DNA from: Rhizobium ecuadorense
GTDB lineage: Bacteria; Pseudomonadota; Alphaproteobacteria; Rhizobiales; Rhizobiaceae
NCBI RefSeq assembly: GCF_001187535.1
Contig: NZ_LFIO01001267.1
Coordinates: 124,001 to 188,000, forward strand
Reading direction: 5' to 3'
DNA: 64,000 nt
Made by a program: the position numbers and the translations under genes. The notes below the pieces were generated by a model, which was not told where the DNA came from, made no database searches, and saw nothing but the letters and a program-made list of their open reading frames with translations. This document shows positions 25,959-34,759 of the stretch, one piece after another. How positions within the stretch are numbered: the first letter of the stretch is position 1; each line of letters begins with the position of its first letter.

Positions 25959-26432
25959 TCAAAGAAATCCGATCCACCGCCCGGCAACCACGGCGGCGAT
26001 CCAGATTGCCGCCGATAGGGCGGCGGCGAGGCGCAAGCCGGGCCGGACGATTCCTGTTGAAACCAGCGTTTCCCAGCCTTGCCCCAGATGAACCGTCAGC
26101 AGGTTGAGCAGGCCGAGCCCGATCAGGCAAAGCTTGGCGAGGAAGGCGGGATTGGCGGCATATTCGACCGCCCGGACGCTGAAGAGGCAGAAGCCGGTGA
26201 GAATGGCGGCGGCCAGGCCGACGGCCGCGGAGCGGGAGAGGAACGGCGCGATGATCTCCGCCGGCACCTTGCGGAAGAAGCCGGCGAGCCTCAGATCAAG
26301 CGGCAGAATGGCGCCGACGAGCAGGCCGATCGCCAGGATATGGCCGGTATTGACGAACATGTAGAGTGTTGCGGAGCGCCGGAGCGCGACCGCCGGTGCG
26401 GTGGCCGACAGCCATTCGAGAATGTCGATCAC
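25959..26432 (-). CDS. Four-helix integral membrane protein (DUF6644/DUF2214-like)
   Basis: A 157-residue protein with four hydrophobic segments (about 22-45, 65-88, 98-118, 130-152). The sequence begins MIDILEWLSATAPAVALRRSATLYMFVNTGHILAIGLLVGAILPLDLRL. The histidine in the first membrane helix and the 'LRLAGFFR' loop resemble small putative haem-linked membrane proteins of the DUF6644 type; that placement is from memory. It probably forms an operon with the secreted DUF6152-like gene upstream (18 bases apart). Confidence 0.65.
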   Translation of the reverse strand: MIDILEWLSATAPAVALRRSATLYMFVNTGHILAIGLLVGAILPLDLRLAGFFRKVPAEIIAPFLSRSAAVGLAAAILTGFCLFSVRAVEYAANPAFLAKLCLIGLGLLNLLTVHLGQGWETLVSTGIVRPGLRLAAALSAAIWIAAVVAGRWIGFL

Positions 26433-26450
26433 AGCTCGGCTCGCCCTCAG

Positions 26451-26837
26451 TCAGTTCGTCCGGATGCGATCCGGATAGATATCGTAGCGCTTCTCGCCGA
26501 TGGTGATGCGCACCGCCTTCATCCGCTTCTCCTGCGGATCCTGCGACCGGTTTCCGAGTGCCGTCACCTGGTCGCCGGGCTTTGCGACGCCTTCGACGAA
26601 GCCCGAGCGTTCCGTCTGGCGCGGATTGCCGAGTTCGACACGCCACAGGCCGTCATCGGCGGTCGCGACATCGAGGGTCGGATGCGGGCCGCCCATCGAG
26701 ATCTTCTCTATGGTGCCGCGCAGCTCGATCTGGTCCGCCTCGGCCCAGGACCAGCCGTGATGAGCGGCAGCGCCTGTGGCAAGGGCAGCCGACAGACCGA
26801 CGACAGCCAGCACATGCTTTGTCGAAAGTGCAAACAT
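26451..26837 (-). CDS. Secreted DUF6152-like protein
   Basis: A 128-residue protein from ATG 26835-26837, with GGGAGA upstream. A cleavable signal peptide (MFALSTKHVLAVVGLSAALATGAAAHH) precedes a small beta-rich domain: GWSWAEADQIELRGTIEKISMGGPHPTLDVATADDGLWRVELGNP. The HHGW start followed by a G-T-I-x-x-I-x-x-x-x-P-H strand is what I recall for DUF6152, a periplasmic protein of unknown function. It is paired with the small membrane protein downstream. Confidence 0.7.
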   Translation of the reverse strand: MFALSTKHVLAVVGLSAALATGAAAHHGWSWAEADQIELRGTIEKISMGGPHPTLDVATADDGLWRVELGNPRQTERSGFVEGVAKPGDQVTALGNRSQDPQEKRMKAVRITIGEKRYDIYPDRIRTN

Positions 26838-26952
26838 GGTTGTTCTCCCTATCCCAATGGACAGGCAGGTGGAGCACCGCACCAGCGAAAAAAGGCGTTT
26901 CACCAAATGTTGAAGGAAGACAGATCCCTCGGCTCTCCCCGAAGTCCGATGC

Positions 26953-27399
26953 TCAGGCGAGCAGTCGGGTGACTTCGGCGCCGTGCCTCGGGCCGACGGC
27001 GTCGGCGATGGTGGTGGAGAACAGCACCTTGCGGGTGGCGTCGGCCACCTTGGCGAAGACGTGGCGGATCTGGCAGTTCTGTTCGCCGTCGCAATCGTCG
27101 CACTTTCGGTAGGCGGTGATCGACAGGCACGGCAGCGGCGCGATCGGGCCGTCGATGATGCGCAGGATTTCGCCGAAGGTGATGGTGTGGGCGGGCTTCA
27201 GCAACAGATAACCCCCCTGCTTGCCGCGGCGGCTGACGACGATGCCGTGATGCTTCAGGTCGAGCAGGATCTGTTCGAGGAATTTTTTCGGGATCTTTTG
27301 CTGCGCGGCGATGTCGGAAATCATCACCGGTTCATCGGTATCGGCATCCGCCAGGACCGTCAGCGCCCGCAGCGCATATTTCGCCTTTTGCGTAATCAT
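26953..27399 (-). CDS. Rrf2-family transcriptional regulator (probable Fe-S sensor)
   Basis: A 148-residue Rrf2 protein from ATG 27397-27399. The winged helix-turn-helix starts MITQKAKYALRALTVLADADTDEPVMISDIAAQQKIPKKFLEQILLDLKHHGIV. A cysteine loop PCLSITAYRKCDDCDGEQNCQIR follows, with four cysteines of the kind that bind a [2Fe-2S] cluster in IscR/RirA relatives. It is not RirA itself. It reads divergently from the cysH-cysD-cysN genes, so control of sulfate reduction in response to Fe-S or cysteine status is a reasonable inference. Confidence 0.87.
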   Translation of the reverse strand: MITQKAKYALRALTVLADADTDEPVMISDIAAQQKIPKKFLEQILLDLKHHGIVVSRRGKQGGYLLLKPAHTITFGEILRIIDGPIAPLPCLSITAYRKCDDCDGEQNCQIRHVFAKVADATRKVLFSTTIADAVGPRHGAEVTRLLA

Positions 27400-27617
27400 C
27401 TCAGACCATCGACACACAGGCGGCGCGAATCTCCGCGCCGCTACGGAAGTACTTTCGCCTCTATGGCACAACCAGCATGAACGGAATTTGAACGCGCCGG
27501 AGAAAGCCTTGAGGAGCAAGTGTTTTCGGCCTTGTTTTTCCCTCTCGGCCAAGCTGTCACAATCTACGCTTAAACCGCTCTCTCCGCACCTTTTTCGGCA
27601 TCACTTCAGATTTCGGA

Positions 27618-27652
27618 TTGACAGGCCGCGTGTAACTCTACTATTTTTATAG
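27618..27652 (+). promoter_or_regulatory. cysH: Candidate cysH promoter with CTATTTTTATAG palindrome
   Basis: TTGACA (27618-27623) is followed after 17 bases by CTATTTTTATAG (27641-27652), which supplies a -10-like CTATTT/TATTTT and is itself an inverted repeat (CTAT-TTTT-ATAG). Rrf2 regulators often bind AT-rich palindromes overlapping the -10 region. About 165 bases of leader then precede cysH. The rest of 27400-27818 shows no gene; the leader has a T-rich stretch after CCGGGCGGC but no fold I can name. Confidence 0.5.
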
Positions 27653-27818
27653 ACATACCAGCTGTTCGCGGGGATTTTTATCTCCGGGCGGCTGTTTTTT
27701 TGCATTGCGGCAGCTTCGGAGAGATATTTGCTCCTCCGGCCGCAGCTTTCGAAATCCCTTTTTCTGTCCGATCCAGGATTGAACTGCGATACTCCCGTCA
27801 ACAAAGGACAGGATTCTC

Positions 27819-28577
27819 ATGACTGTTATCAATAGGATTGCGGAAGAAGGGTCGATTGCGCAAGCCGAGGCGCTGAACGAGAAGCTGGCGGGTCTCGACC
27901 TGGCCGGGCGCCTGTCGCTGGTCGCGGGCCTTGGCGGCCGCGTGGTGTTCACCACCTCGCTCGGCATCGAGGACCAGGTGATCACCGCCGAGATCGGCAC
28001 GCATCGCCTGCCGATCGATGTCGCGACGCTGCAGACCGGCCGGCTGTTTGCCGAGACGCTGTCGCTGATCGAAGAGACGGAAAGCCAGTACGACATCCAG
28101 ATCCAACGCTACGAGCCCGAGAAGGCCGACATCGACGCCTATGCGGCGCAATACGGCCTCAACGGTTTCTACGAGAGCGTCGAAGCACGGCATGCCTGTT
28201 GCGGCGTGCGCAAGCTGAAGCCGCTTGCGCGCGCACTCGAAGGTGCGACGATCTGGATCACCGGCCTGCGCCGCGGCCAATCGGCCAACCGCGCCGAAAC
28301 GCCGTTTGCCGAGTATGACGCCGAACGGCACCTCTTGAAGGTCAATCCGCTCGCCGATTGGGACCTGGAGGCGATCAAGGCCTTCGTTTCCGACAATGGC
28401 GTGCCGGTCAATCCGCTGCATGCCCGCGGCTATCCCTCGATCGGCTGCGAGCCCTGCACCCGGGCGATCAAGCCCGGCGAGCCGGAACGCGCCGGCCGCT
28501 GGTGGTGGGAGCAGGACGAGACGCGCGAATGCGGCCTGCATGTCGCCGAAGAGGCCTCAGTGATCGCCGCACAATAA
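27819..28577 (+). CDS. cysH: Assimilatory adenylyl-sulfate (APS/PAPS) reductase CysH
   Basis: A 252-residue reductase that makes sulfite from adenylyl sulfate using thioredoxin. The cysteines of the [4Fe-4S]-type APS reductases are all present: Cys127-Cys128 (RHACCGVRK) and Cys210/Cys213 (GCEPCTRA). The catalytic Cys238 is in the C-terminal ECGLH. This pattern separates it from the enteric PAPS-only enzymes, so APS is the likely substrate. The PP-loop region FTTSLGIEDQVI is typical. It is first of cysH-cysD-cysN and follows a candidate regulated promoter. Confidence 0.94.
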   Translation: MTVINRIAEEGSIAQAEALNEKLAGLDLAGRLSLVAGLGGRVVFTTSLGIEDQVITAEIGTHRLPIDVATLQTGRLFAETLSLIEETESQYDIQIQRYEPEKADIDAYAAQYGLNGFYESVEARHACCGVRKLKPLARALEGATIWITGLRRGQSANRAETPFAEYDAERHLLKVNPLADWDLEAIKAFVSDNGVPVNPLHARGYPSIGCEPCTRAIKPGEPERAGRWWWEQDETRECGLHVAEEASVIAAQ

Positions 28578-28691
28578 TCCACTTCACGGCTTACCCGATC
28601 AGGGCGCGGCGATCGCCGCAGCCTTGGGGAAGCTAACGCTTAAGAAATTGCCTTGCGGGCAGCCGTAAGGATCGACAGTCTGGAGTAAGAC

Positions 28692-29645
28692 ATGCCCGAT
28701 AGCCGTCCGGATACGGAACTCAGCAATCCCCAGAGCGCCAAGGCGCCGCTCGACCCGCATCTGAAGGCGCTGGAAAACGAATCCATCCATATCTTCCGCG
28801 AGGTTGCGGCCGAGTTCGAGCGTCCCGTCATGCTCTATTCGATCGGCAAGGATTCGTCGGTGCTGCTGCACCTGGCGCGCAAGGCCTTCTATCCCGGCCG
28901 CGTGCCCTTCCCGCTGTTGCATGTGAACACCGGCTGGAAATTCCGGGAGATGATCGCCTTCCGCGACGCGACCGCGAAGAAGTACGATCTCGACCTGATC
29001 GAGCACATCAATCCGCGCGGTGCGGCCGAAAACATCACGCCCTTTACCCATGGTTCGGCGACCTTTACCGACATCATGAAAACCGAGGGCCTGCGCCAGG
29101 CGCTCGATGCCGGCCAGTTCGATGCCGCTTTCGGCGGCGCACGGCGCGACGAGGAGGCCAGCCGCGCCAAGGAGCGCATCTATTCCTTCCGCACCCCCGA
29201 CCACCGCTGGGATCCGCGCAACCAGCGGCCGGAACTTTGGAACGTCTATAACGGCATGATCCGCAAGGGCGAAAGCGTGCGCGCCTTCCCGCTGTCGAAC
29301 TGGACCGAAGTCGATATCTGGCGCTACATCCAGGCTGAGGACATTCCGCTGGTGCCGCTCTATTACGCCAAGAAGCGGCCGTTCGTGGAGCGCGACGGCA
29401 TGATGATCCTGGCCGAGGATCCGCGCCTGGAACTGCTGCCCGGCGAAGTCCGGCAGGAAGGCATGATCCGCTTCCGCACCCTCGGCGACTTCCCGCTGAC
29501 CGGCGCCATCCGCTCACAGGCGACCACGCTGGAAGAGGTGATTGCCGAACTCGAAATTGCAACGGTGTCCGAACGCCAGGGCCGCGCCATCGACCGCGAC
29601 CAGTCCGGCTCCATGGAAAAGAAAAAGCGTGAAGGATATTTCTGA
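28692..29645 (+). CDS. cysD: Sulfate adenylyltransferase subunit 2 CysD
   Basis: A 317-residue ATP-binding subunit of ATP sulfurylase. The PP-loop SIGKDSSVLLHLARKAFYPG lies at about residue 55. The C-terminal SGSMEKKKREGYF is the conserved CysD ending. Together with CysN it makes adenylyl sulfate from ATP and sulfate. A 114-base gap after cysH contains no gene. The stop precedes the cysN start by one base. Confidence 0.96.
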   Translation: MPDSRPDTELSNPQSAKAPLDPHLKALENESIHIFREVAAEFERPVMLYSIGKDSSVLLHLARKAFYPGRVPFPLLHVNTGWKFREMIAFRDATAKKYDLDLIEHINPRGAAENITPFTHGSATFTDIMKTEGLRQALDAGQFDAAFGGARRDEEASRAKERIYSFRTPDHRWDPRNQRPELWNVYNGMIRKGESVRAFPLSNWTEVDIWRYIQAEDIPLVPLYYAKKRPFVERDGMMILAEDPRLELLPGEVRQEGMIRFRTLGDFPLTGAIRSQATTLEEVIAELEIATVSERQGRAIDRDQSGSMEKKKREGYF

Positions 29646-29646
29646 G

Positions 29647-31140
29647 ATGACCGCAGCCAACACCGCCGTCTCGGCCACCGCCGTCAGCCTGCCCGCGGCC
29701 GAGCCGCAGAAGGCCCAGCGCGACTCTCGCCCGCTGCGGCTGATCACCTGCGGCAGCGTCGATGACGGCAAGTCGACCCTGATCGGCCGCCTGCTCTGGG
29801 ACACCAAGGCGGTCAAGGAAGACCAGGCCGCCACGCTGCAGCGCGATTCCACCGGCAAGCAGAACGATCTCGGCCTGCCCGACTTCGCGCTGCTGCTCGA
29901 CGGCCTGCAGGCCGAGCGCGAACAGGGCATCACCATCGATGTCGCCTATCGCTATTTCTCGACCGACAAGCGCTCCTTCATCGTTGCCGACACGCCCGGC
30001 CACGAGCAATATACCCGCAACATGGCGACCGGCGCCTCGACCGCCGATCTCGCCATCCTGCTCGTCGATGCGCGTTTCGGCATTCTCGAACAGACGCGCC
30101 GTCACGCGACGATCGCCTCGCTGCTCGGGATCAAGCAGTTCGTGCTTGCCGTCAACAAGATCGATCTGACGGGCTATGACCGCGCCGGTTTCGACAAGAT
30201 TACCCATGAATTCCGGGAATTTGCGCTGTCGCTCGGCGTCAAGCAGATCACCGCCATTCCGATGTCGGCGCTGAAGGGCGAAAACGTCGTCTATTCCGGC
30301 CAGGCCGCCATGCCCTGGTACACCGGCCCGACGCTGGTGGAGACGCTGGAGCTTGCGACCGTGCGCTCGTCGCAGACGGTCGGCTTCCGGCTTTCGGTGC
30401 AGCGCGTCTCGCGTCCGGGCGAAAGCTTCCGCGGCTATCAGGGCACGGTTGCCGGCGGCTCGGTCAAGCCGGGTGACAGCGTCATGATCCTGCCGTCGGG
30501 CATGGTCGCCAATGTCTCCAAGATCGTCACCTTCGATCTGGTGCGCAATGCCGCCGTTGCCGGCGATGCGATCACGCTGGTGCTCGACCGCCAGGTCGAT
30601 GTGGCGCGCGGCGACATGATCGTTTCGATCGACGCCCAGCCGCAGGTCGGCCTTGCCTTCGACGCACAGATCGTCGCACTGCAGCCCGAGGGCATCGAAC
30701 CCGGCAAACGCTACTGGCTGAAGAGCGGTTCGCGCCGCCAGCGTGTCCAGGTGCAGCCGCTCAGCCAGCTCGAGCTGAAGACCGGCACATGGACTGCCGC
30801 CCAGCGGCTCTACATGAACGCCATCGGCAAAGTCCGGCTCGTCTTCGATGAAGCGGCAATCTTCGACCCCTATGAGCAGAACCGGCTGTCCGGCTCCTTC
30901 ATCCTGATCGACCCGGAGACCAACAACACGGTCGCCGGCGGCATGGTGACGGGCAAGCGCACCGAACTCGGCGGCCTGCACAATGGCGAAGGCCGCGTCA
31001 TCCTCTCGCTTCCGGCCGATCTTGCCGAGCAGATCATGGCCAGCGAACTCTTCGCCAGCCGCAGCCACGAAGCCGAGGTGCGCCGCATGACGGCAGCCGA
31101 GGCGGCCGACCTCTGGTCGAGCGCTGCGAGCGATATCTGA
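29647..31140 (+). CDS. cysN: Sulfate adenylyltransferase subunit 1 CysN (GTPase)
   Basis: A 497-residue elongation-factor-like GTPase that drives ATP sulfurylase. G1 GSVDDGKST starts at residue 36, G3 reads DTPGHEQY and G4 NKID. ATG 29647 follows the cysD stop by one base, so the two are coupled; the longer open frame inside cysD is ignored. There is no CysC (APS kinase) fusion, unlike NodQ-type proteins. This fits a pathway that reduces APS directly through the Fe-S type CysH. Confidence 0.95.
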   Translation: MTAANTAVSATAVSLPAAEPQKAQRDSRPLRLITCGSVDDGKSTLIGRLLWDTKAVKEDQAATLQRDSTGKQNDLGLPDFALLLDGLQAEREQGITIDVAYRYFSTDKRSFIVADTPGHEQYTRNMATGASTADLAILLVDARFGILEQTRRHATIASLLGIKQFVLAVNKIDLTGYDRAGFDKITHEFREFALSLGVKQITAIPMSALKGENVVYSGQAAMPWYTGPTLVETLELATVRSSQTVGFRLSVQRVSRPGESFRGYQGTVAGGSVKPGDSVMILPSGMVANVSKIVTFDLVRNAAVAGDAITLVLDRQVDVARGDMIVSIDAQPQVGLAFDAQIVALQPEGIEPGKRYWLKSGSRRQRVQVQPLSQLELKTGTWTAAQRLYMNAIGKVRLVFDEAAIFDPYEQNRLSGSFILIDPETNNTVAGGMVTGKRTELGGLHNGEGRVILSLPADLAEQIMASELFASRSHEAEVRRMTAAEAADLWSSAASDI

Positions 31141-31147
31141 CAGGAGA

Positions 31148-31174
31148 TAAGAGGCCAGCAAGGCTGGCCTCTTA
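31148..31174 (+). terminator. Terminator-like hairpin after cysN
   Basis: TAAGAGGCCAG-CAAGG-CTGGCCTCTTA is a perfect 11-bp stem with a 5-base loop, starting eight bases after the cysN stop. There is no long T-run. The next 350 bases to 31527 hold no gene that I can support. Confidence 0.7.
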
Positions 31175-31527
31175 TGGGAGGCCCGAACCCGCTGGCTGCT
31201 GGCTGGCGGATTCTCTGTCGAGCGGCAGGGAACCGATGAGAAGCTGAGACTTTGCCATGCTGCTTGACGCGCAATTGGCAGATCCCTCAGCTCAATTCTC
31301 TGTGTCGGTCTCTCCAGCCGCTAAAGAATCAGAGTTTGCGGAAAACAGGCTTTCTCGGTTCACGATTCGCTGTTTGCCGCTTGCCCGCGGGCCAATATGA
31401 GCCCATTTTAGATCGGATCCTGGCGGTGCGGTAAGGACAAGAGGTCAGGCCTGCAACGCTCACTCTCGACCTCGAAGCACTGACGTGGCGCCTTTTCTCG
31501 ACTGATCCCCGAGCGAGGAGGTTGTCC

Positions 31528-32169
31528 ATGTCCACGCGCTATGTCGACCATCCGCTGCAACCGGGCGACCGGGTGCCGAACGTTGAGTTTGATGCGATCT
31601 CGCACGAGGGGAAGATCGCACTTGATGATTTTCGCGGCCGCAGCCCATTGTTGATCGGGTTGTTTCGAGGCCTGCATTGCCCGTTCTGCCGGCGCCATGT
31701 GGCGGCCATGGCATATCTCAACCCGATGCTGCGTGAGAAAGGCGTCCAATCGCTGGCTGTTGTTAACACCCCGGTCGAACGCGCGCGGCTCTATTTCCGC
31801 TACCATCCGATACCCGATCTTCTTGCTGCTTCCGACCCGGTACGGGCTTCGCACCAAGCCTTCGGCCTGCGCGAGATCGGGATCGACGCGGTCATGGCGA
31901 TACGGATCGATCTTCCGGGCGAGTTGCCCGAGCCCTTGAGCGTGATGGCAATGGACGAATTTCTCAACGACAAGGAAGGATATCAAATTACGGAAGCCGA
32001 TCAGCAGATGATGACTGCCGACCATGGGCAGCTTGTCGGTCAGTTCCTGATAGACCGGGAGGGCATCGTGCGTTGGAGCTTCACCGAAGTTCTGGAGGCT
32101 GGGCTCCAGACATTCAAGGCACCCAATTCCCAGGAATTGATGTCGGTCGCTTCGGAAGTCGCCCTTTAA
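31528..32169 (+). CDS. Thioredoxin-fold redoxin / AhpC-TSA family protein
   Basis: A 213-residue protein from ATG 31528, with GAGGAGG just upstream. It has the peroxiredoxin layout: LQPGDRVPNVEF..., then FRGLHCPFCRRHVAAM with a CPFC redox pair (about residues 50-53) in place of the single peroxidatic Cys of AhpC. A final strand reads GQFLIDREGIVRWSF. Many rhizobial proteins of this type are annotated as redoxin-domain proteins. It may reduce peroxides or disulfides; no partner gene is nearby. Confidence 0.8.
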   Translation: MSTRYVDHPLQPGDRVPNVEFDAISHEGKIALDDFRGRSPLLIGLFRGLHCPFCRRHVAAMAYLNPMLREKGVQSLAVVNTPVERARLYFRYHPIPDLLAASDPVRASHQAFGLREIGIDAVMAIRIDLPGELPEPLSVMAMDEFLNDKEGYQITEADQQMMTADHGQLVGQFLIDREGIVRWSFTEVLEAGLQTFKAPNSQELMSVASEVAL

Positions 32170-32274
32170 GCTGTCATTGTCACAGGAGCAGTCCGTCGGG
32201 GCCTTTTGCGGTAGAACACCCGGCATCCCCCGGTTATAAAGCTCGTGCTGCGTAGGCCTTTTTAACGGTAACCG

Positions 32275-34566
32275 ATGCCCAATTCCTCCGAATCCTCAGG
32301 TGAAAACGTTAGCAGCTCGAGCCGCAAGCAGACCCTGGATTCGCCAGCGCCAGCAGCCGCCTCGGATTCGCCAGGCACCACTCAAGGCGAAGACCCGCAG
32401 CCGCCCCATGGATCCTTCGACCAGACCAGACGGGCCGCCAGAACTCTATTTCGTGCGATACGCCAGGATGTGCAGGCAAGTTCTGCCTTGGCAAAGGTCA
32501 AGACGACCGGATTGTATTGGAGGACGAAGCTCAGGAGGGCGACGCGGCTTGGGATCACGTCCGCTCCCTACAAAGGGATGACGACTGCTTTGGTCAAAGC
32601 CGGGCGCGGTATTCGCGATCGGCGTTCAAAGCCGAGTGAAAGTCGCCGGAGCGCATCGCTCGTTGCCGGCTGGCGGAAATTCGCTCTCGGGTCGATCCTT
32701 CTTGTCTGCCTCCTCGTCGGAAGCGTGCTGGTGTGGGCACTCAAAGACGTGCCCTGGAGCGAAATCCGGGATGGAACGTTGAAGCCGGTCGTGGTGCTCG
32801 AAACCGCCGATGGCGCGCCGTTGGTAAGACAGGGACCTTATCAAGGGCCCTATGCCCGATACGACCAGTTTCCACCGCATCTGATCGATGCCGTGCTCTC
32901 GATTGAGGATCGCCGGTTCATGGATCATTTCGGCGTCGACCCCAGGGGCATCGCGAGAGCGTTTCTGCGGAACCTGGAGGCTGGCTCGGTGGTGGAGGGT
33001 GGCAGCACGATCACCCAGCAACTGATCAAGCTGCAATATCTCGACAGCGACCGAACAATAAAACGAAAGATTCAGGAGGTCGTCATCGCCTTCTGGCTGG
33101 AGTGGAAGCTCGGCAAGGCGGAAATCCTGACGCGCTATCTCAACAGCGTCTATCTTGGCGCGGGCGCTACCGGCATGCCTGCCGCCGCGCGCATCTATTT
33201 CAACAAGGATGTCGGCGCCCTCAACCTGCCGGAGTCGGCGATGCTGGCGGGATTGCTGCGGGCGCCGAGCCAATGGAATCCCATCGACAATTTCGAAGGC
33301 GCGCGGCAGCGCACCCTGGTCGTTCTCGACGCGATGGCGGCCAATGGCAAGATCACCGCGCCAGAGGCGGCGGAGGCCAAGACGAGCTTTGCCAGGCTGC
33401 ATCCGACGACGCCCACGCCGCGCTCCGGAAGCTGGTTTGCCGACTGGATTTCGCCGCAGGCGAGCGAAATCGCCGGCTCGTCGCCGGGCTCGACGACAGT
33501 GCGCACCACACTGGTGCCGCAGTTGCAGCAGAGTGCCGAACGAATCGTGAAAAAAGCCCTGGACGGTGAGGGAAAGACGGTCGGCGCATCGCAAGCCGCC
33601 TTGGTTGCAATGACGCCCGACGGCGCGGTCGTCGCGATGGTTGGCGGGCGCGACTATAAGGCCAGCCAGTTCAACCGCGCCGTCACCGCGATGCGCCAGC
33701 CGGGTTCCACCTTCAAGCTGTTCGTCTATTACGCAGCCTTGAAGGCTGGGCTCACTCTGTCCGACCAGGTTCTGGACGCGCCAATTGACATTGACGGCTG
33801 GTCGCCTGAAAATTCCGGCGGCGACTATCGCGGTTGGGTAACACTTGCCGAGGCCTTCGCGCGATCGCTCAATGCCGCATCCGTGACGCTTGCCCAAGAG
33901 GTCGGTCTCGACAATGTGATCGCCGCAGCACGCGAACTCGGCATCGATGCGCCCCTGGCCAATACGCCGTCCTTGGCGCTTGGCACATCCGAAGTCAATC
34001 TGCTTAACCTCACCAGCGCCTATGCGTCCGTCCAGCTCGGCAAGGCCCCTGTCAAACCCTGGGGCATCATCGACTTTCAAGCGGCAGGGCAGCCCAAGAC
34101 GTTTCGCGTCGGCTCACAATCCAAGCCGAATGTCGATCTTTCGCCCTACCAGTCCGATCTCCTCGGCCTCCTGCAATTGGTGGTCGAGCGCGGTACCGGA
34201 CGCGGAGCAGATCCCGGTGTGTTTGCGGCCGGTAAGACCGGCACGAGCCAGAACAATCGTGATGCCTGGTTCGTCGGCTTCACGGAAGCCCTCGTCGTCG
34301 GTGTCTGGGTTGGCAATGATGACGACGCGCCGATGAAGGGGGTGACCGGCGGCGCCCTGCCGGCGCATATTTGGCGGGACTTCATGCGCGAGGCGACGAG
34401 CGAACCGACGCTGAACGGAGTGCGATCGTCGGAAGCAGTCGTCGACGGCCAAGGCGCACCGCAATCCTGCAACATCAGCGCCTGCTCGCGCAGCTACCGC
34501 TCCTTCCGGCCGTCCGATTGTACCTATCAGCCATATTCCGGCGGCCGACGGCTTTGCGAAAAGTGA
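32275..34566 (+). CDS. Class A penicillin-binding protein with BA14K-like tail
   Basis: A 763-residue cell-wall synthase. A cytoplasmic Ser/Pro-rich N-terminus (1-130) precedes one membrane anchor (about 135-156). The glycosyltransferase-51 domain follows (about 175-345), with catalytic Glu211 in EDRRF and the GGSTITQQL and RKIQEVVIAFWLE motifs. The transpeptidase domain (about 420-710) has Ser478-TFK, SLN 531-533 and KTGTS at 654. The last 30 residues (CSRSYRSFRPSDCTYQPY...RRLC) resemble the short BA14K-type motif. It makes and cross-links peptidoglycan in the periplasm. The start has no strong ribosome site. Confidence 0.92.
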   Translation: MPNSSESSGENVSSSSRKQTLDSPAPAAASDSPGTTQGEDPQPPHGSFDQTRRAARTLFRAIRQDVQASSALAKVKTTGLYWRTKLRRATRLGITSAPYKGMTTALVKAGRGIRDRRSKPSESRRSASLVAGWRKFALGSILLVCLLVGSVLVWALKDVPWSEIRDGTLKPVVVLETADGAPLVRQGPYQGPYARYDQFPPHLIDAVLSIEDRRFMDHFGVDPRGIARAFLRNLEAGSVVEGGSTITQQLIKLQYLDSDRTIKRKIQEVVIAFWLEWKLGKAEILTRYLNSVYLGAGATGMPAAARIYFNKDVGALNLPESAMLAGLLRAPSQWNPIDNFEGARQRTLVVLDAMAANGKITAPEAAEAKTSFARLHPTTPTPRSGSWFADWISPQASEIAGSSPGSTTVRTTLVPQLQQSAERIVKKALDGEGKTVGASQAALVAMTPDGAVVAMVGGRDYKASQFNRAVTAMRQPGSTFKLFVYYAALKAGLTLSDQVLDAPIDIDGWSPENSGGDYRGWVTLAEAFARSLNAASVTLAQEVGLDNVIAAARELGIDAPLANTPSLALGTSEVNLLNLTSAYASVQLGKAPVKPWGIIDFQAAGQPKTFRVGSQSKPNVDLSPYQSDLLGLLQLVVERGTGRGADPGVFAAGKTGTSQNNRDAWFVGFTEALVVGVWVGNDDDAPMKGVTGGALPAHIWRDFMREATSEPTLNGVRSSEAVVDGQGAPQSCNISACSRSYRSFRPSDCTYQPYSGGRRLCEK

Positions 34567-34759
34567 TGTAGTCCGGCGGGCGTGGGGCGGCCTGCCGCCA
34601 CTTATCCATAAAATGGCATTATCTTATGCATTTCGGCCATCTACAGCGATAAACCCTGTTTCGCTAGAGTGCCCACCGTCGAGGCAGGGCGATCGGCCCT
34701 TCCTTGCCAAGACGCCCGCCGTTCCGGTCGGCGCGAGCGACAGGGAAAGGATCAAAGCC

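Noticed and set aside
22532..26130. Long minus-strand frames opposite betB and betA (546 and 653 codons)
   Set aside because: Antisense to two unmistakable dehydrogenases; no recognisable domains and His/Arg/Gln-biased composition.
27553..27818. SAM-II-like or other riboswitch in the cysH leader
   Set aside because: I looked for conserved pairing and the usual motifs and could not assemble a convincing structure; only a promoter-like palindrome was supportable.
29074..31161. 695-codon minus-strand frame opposite cysN
   Set aside because: Antisense shadow of a well-conserved GTPase gene.
32626..34080. 484-codon minus-strand frame opposite the penicillin-binding protein
   Set aside because: Antisense shadow with no domain; the plus-strand protein has all catalytic motifs.
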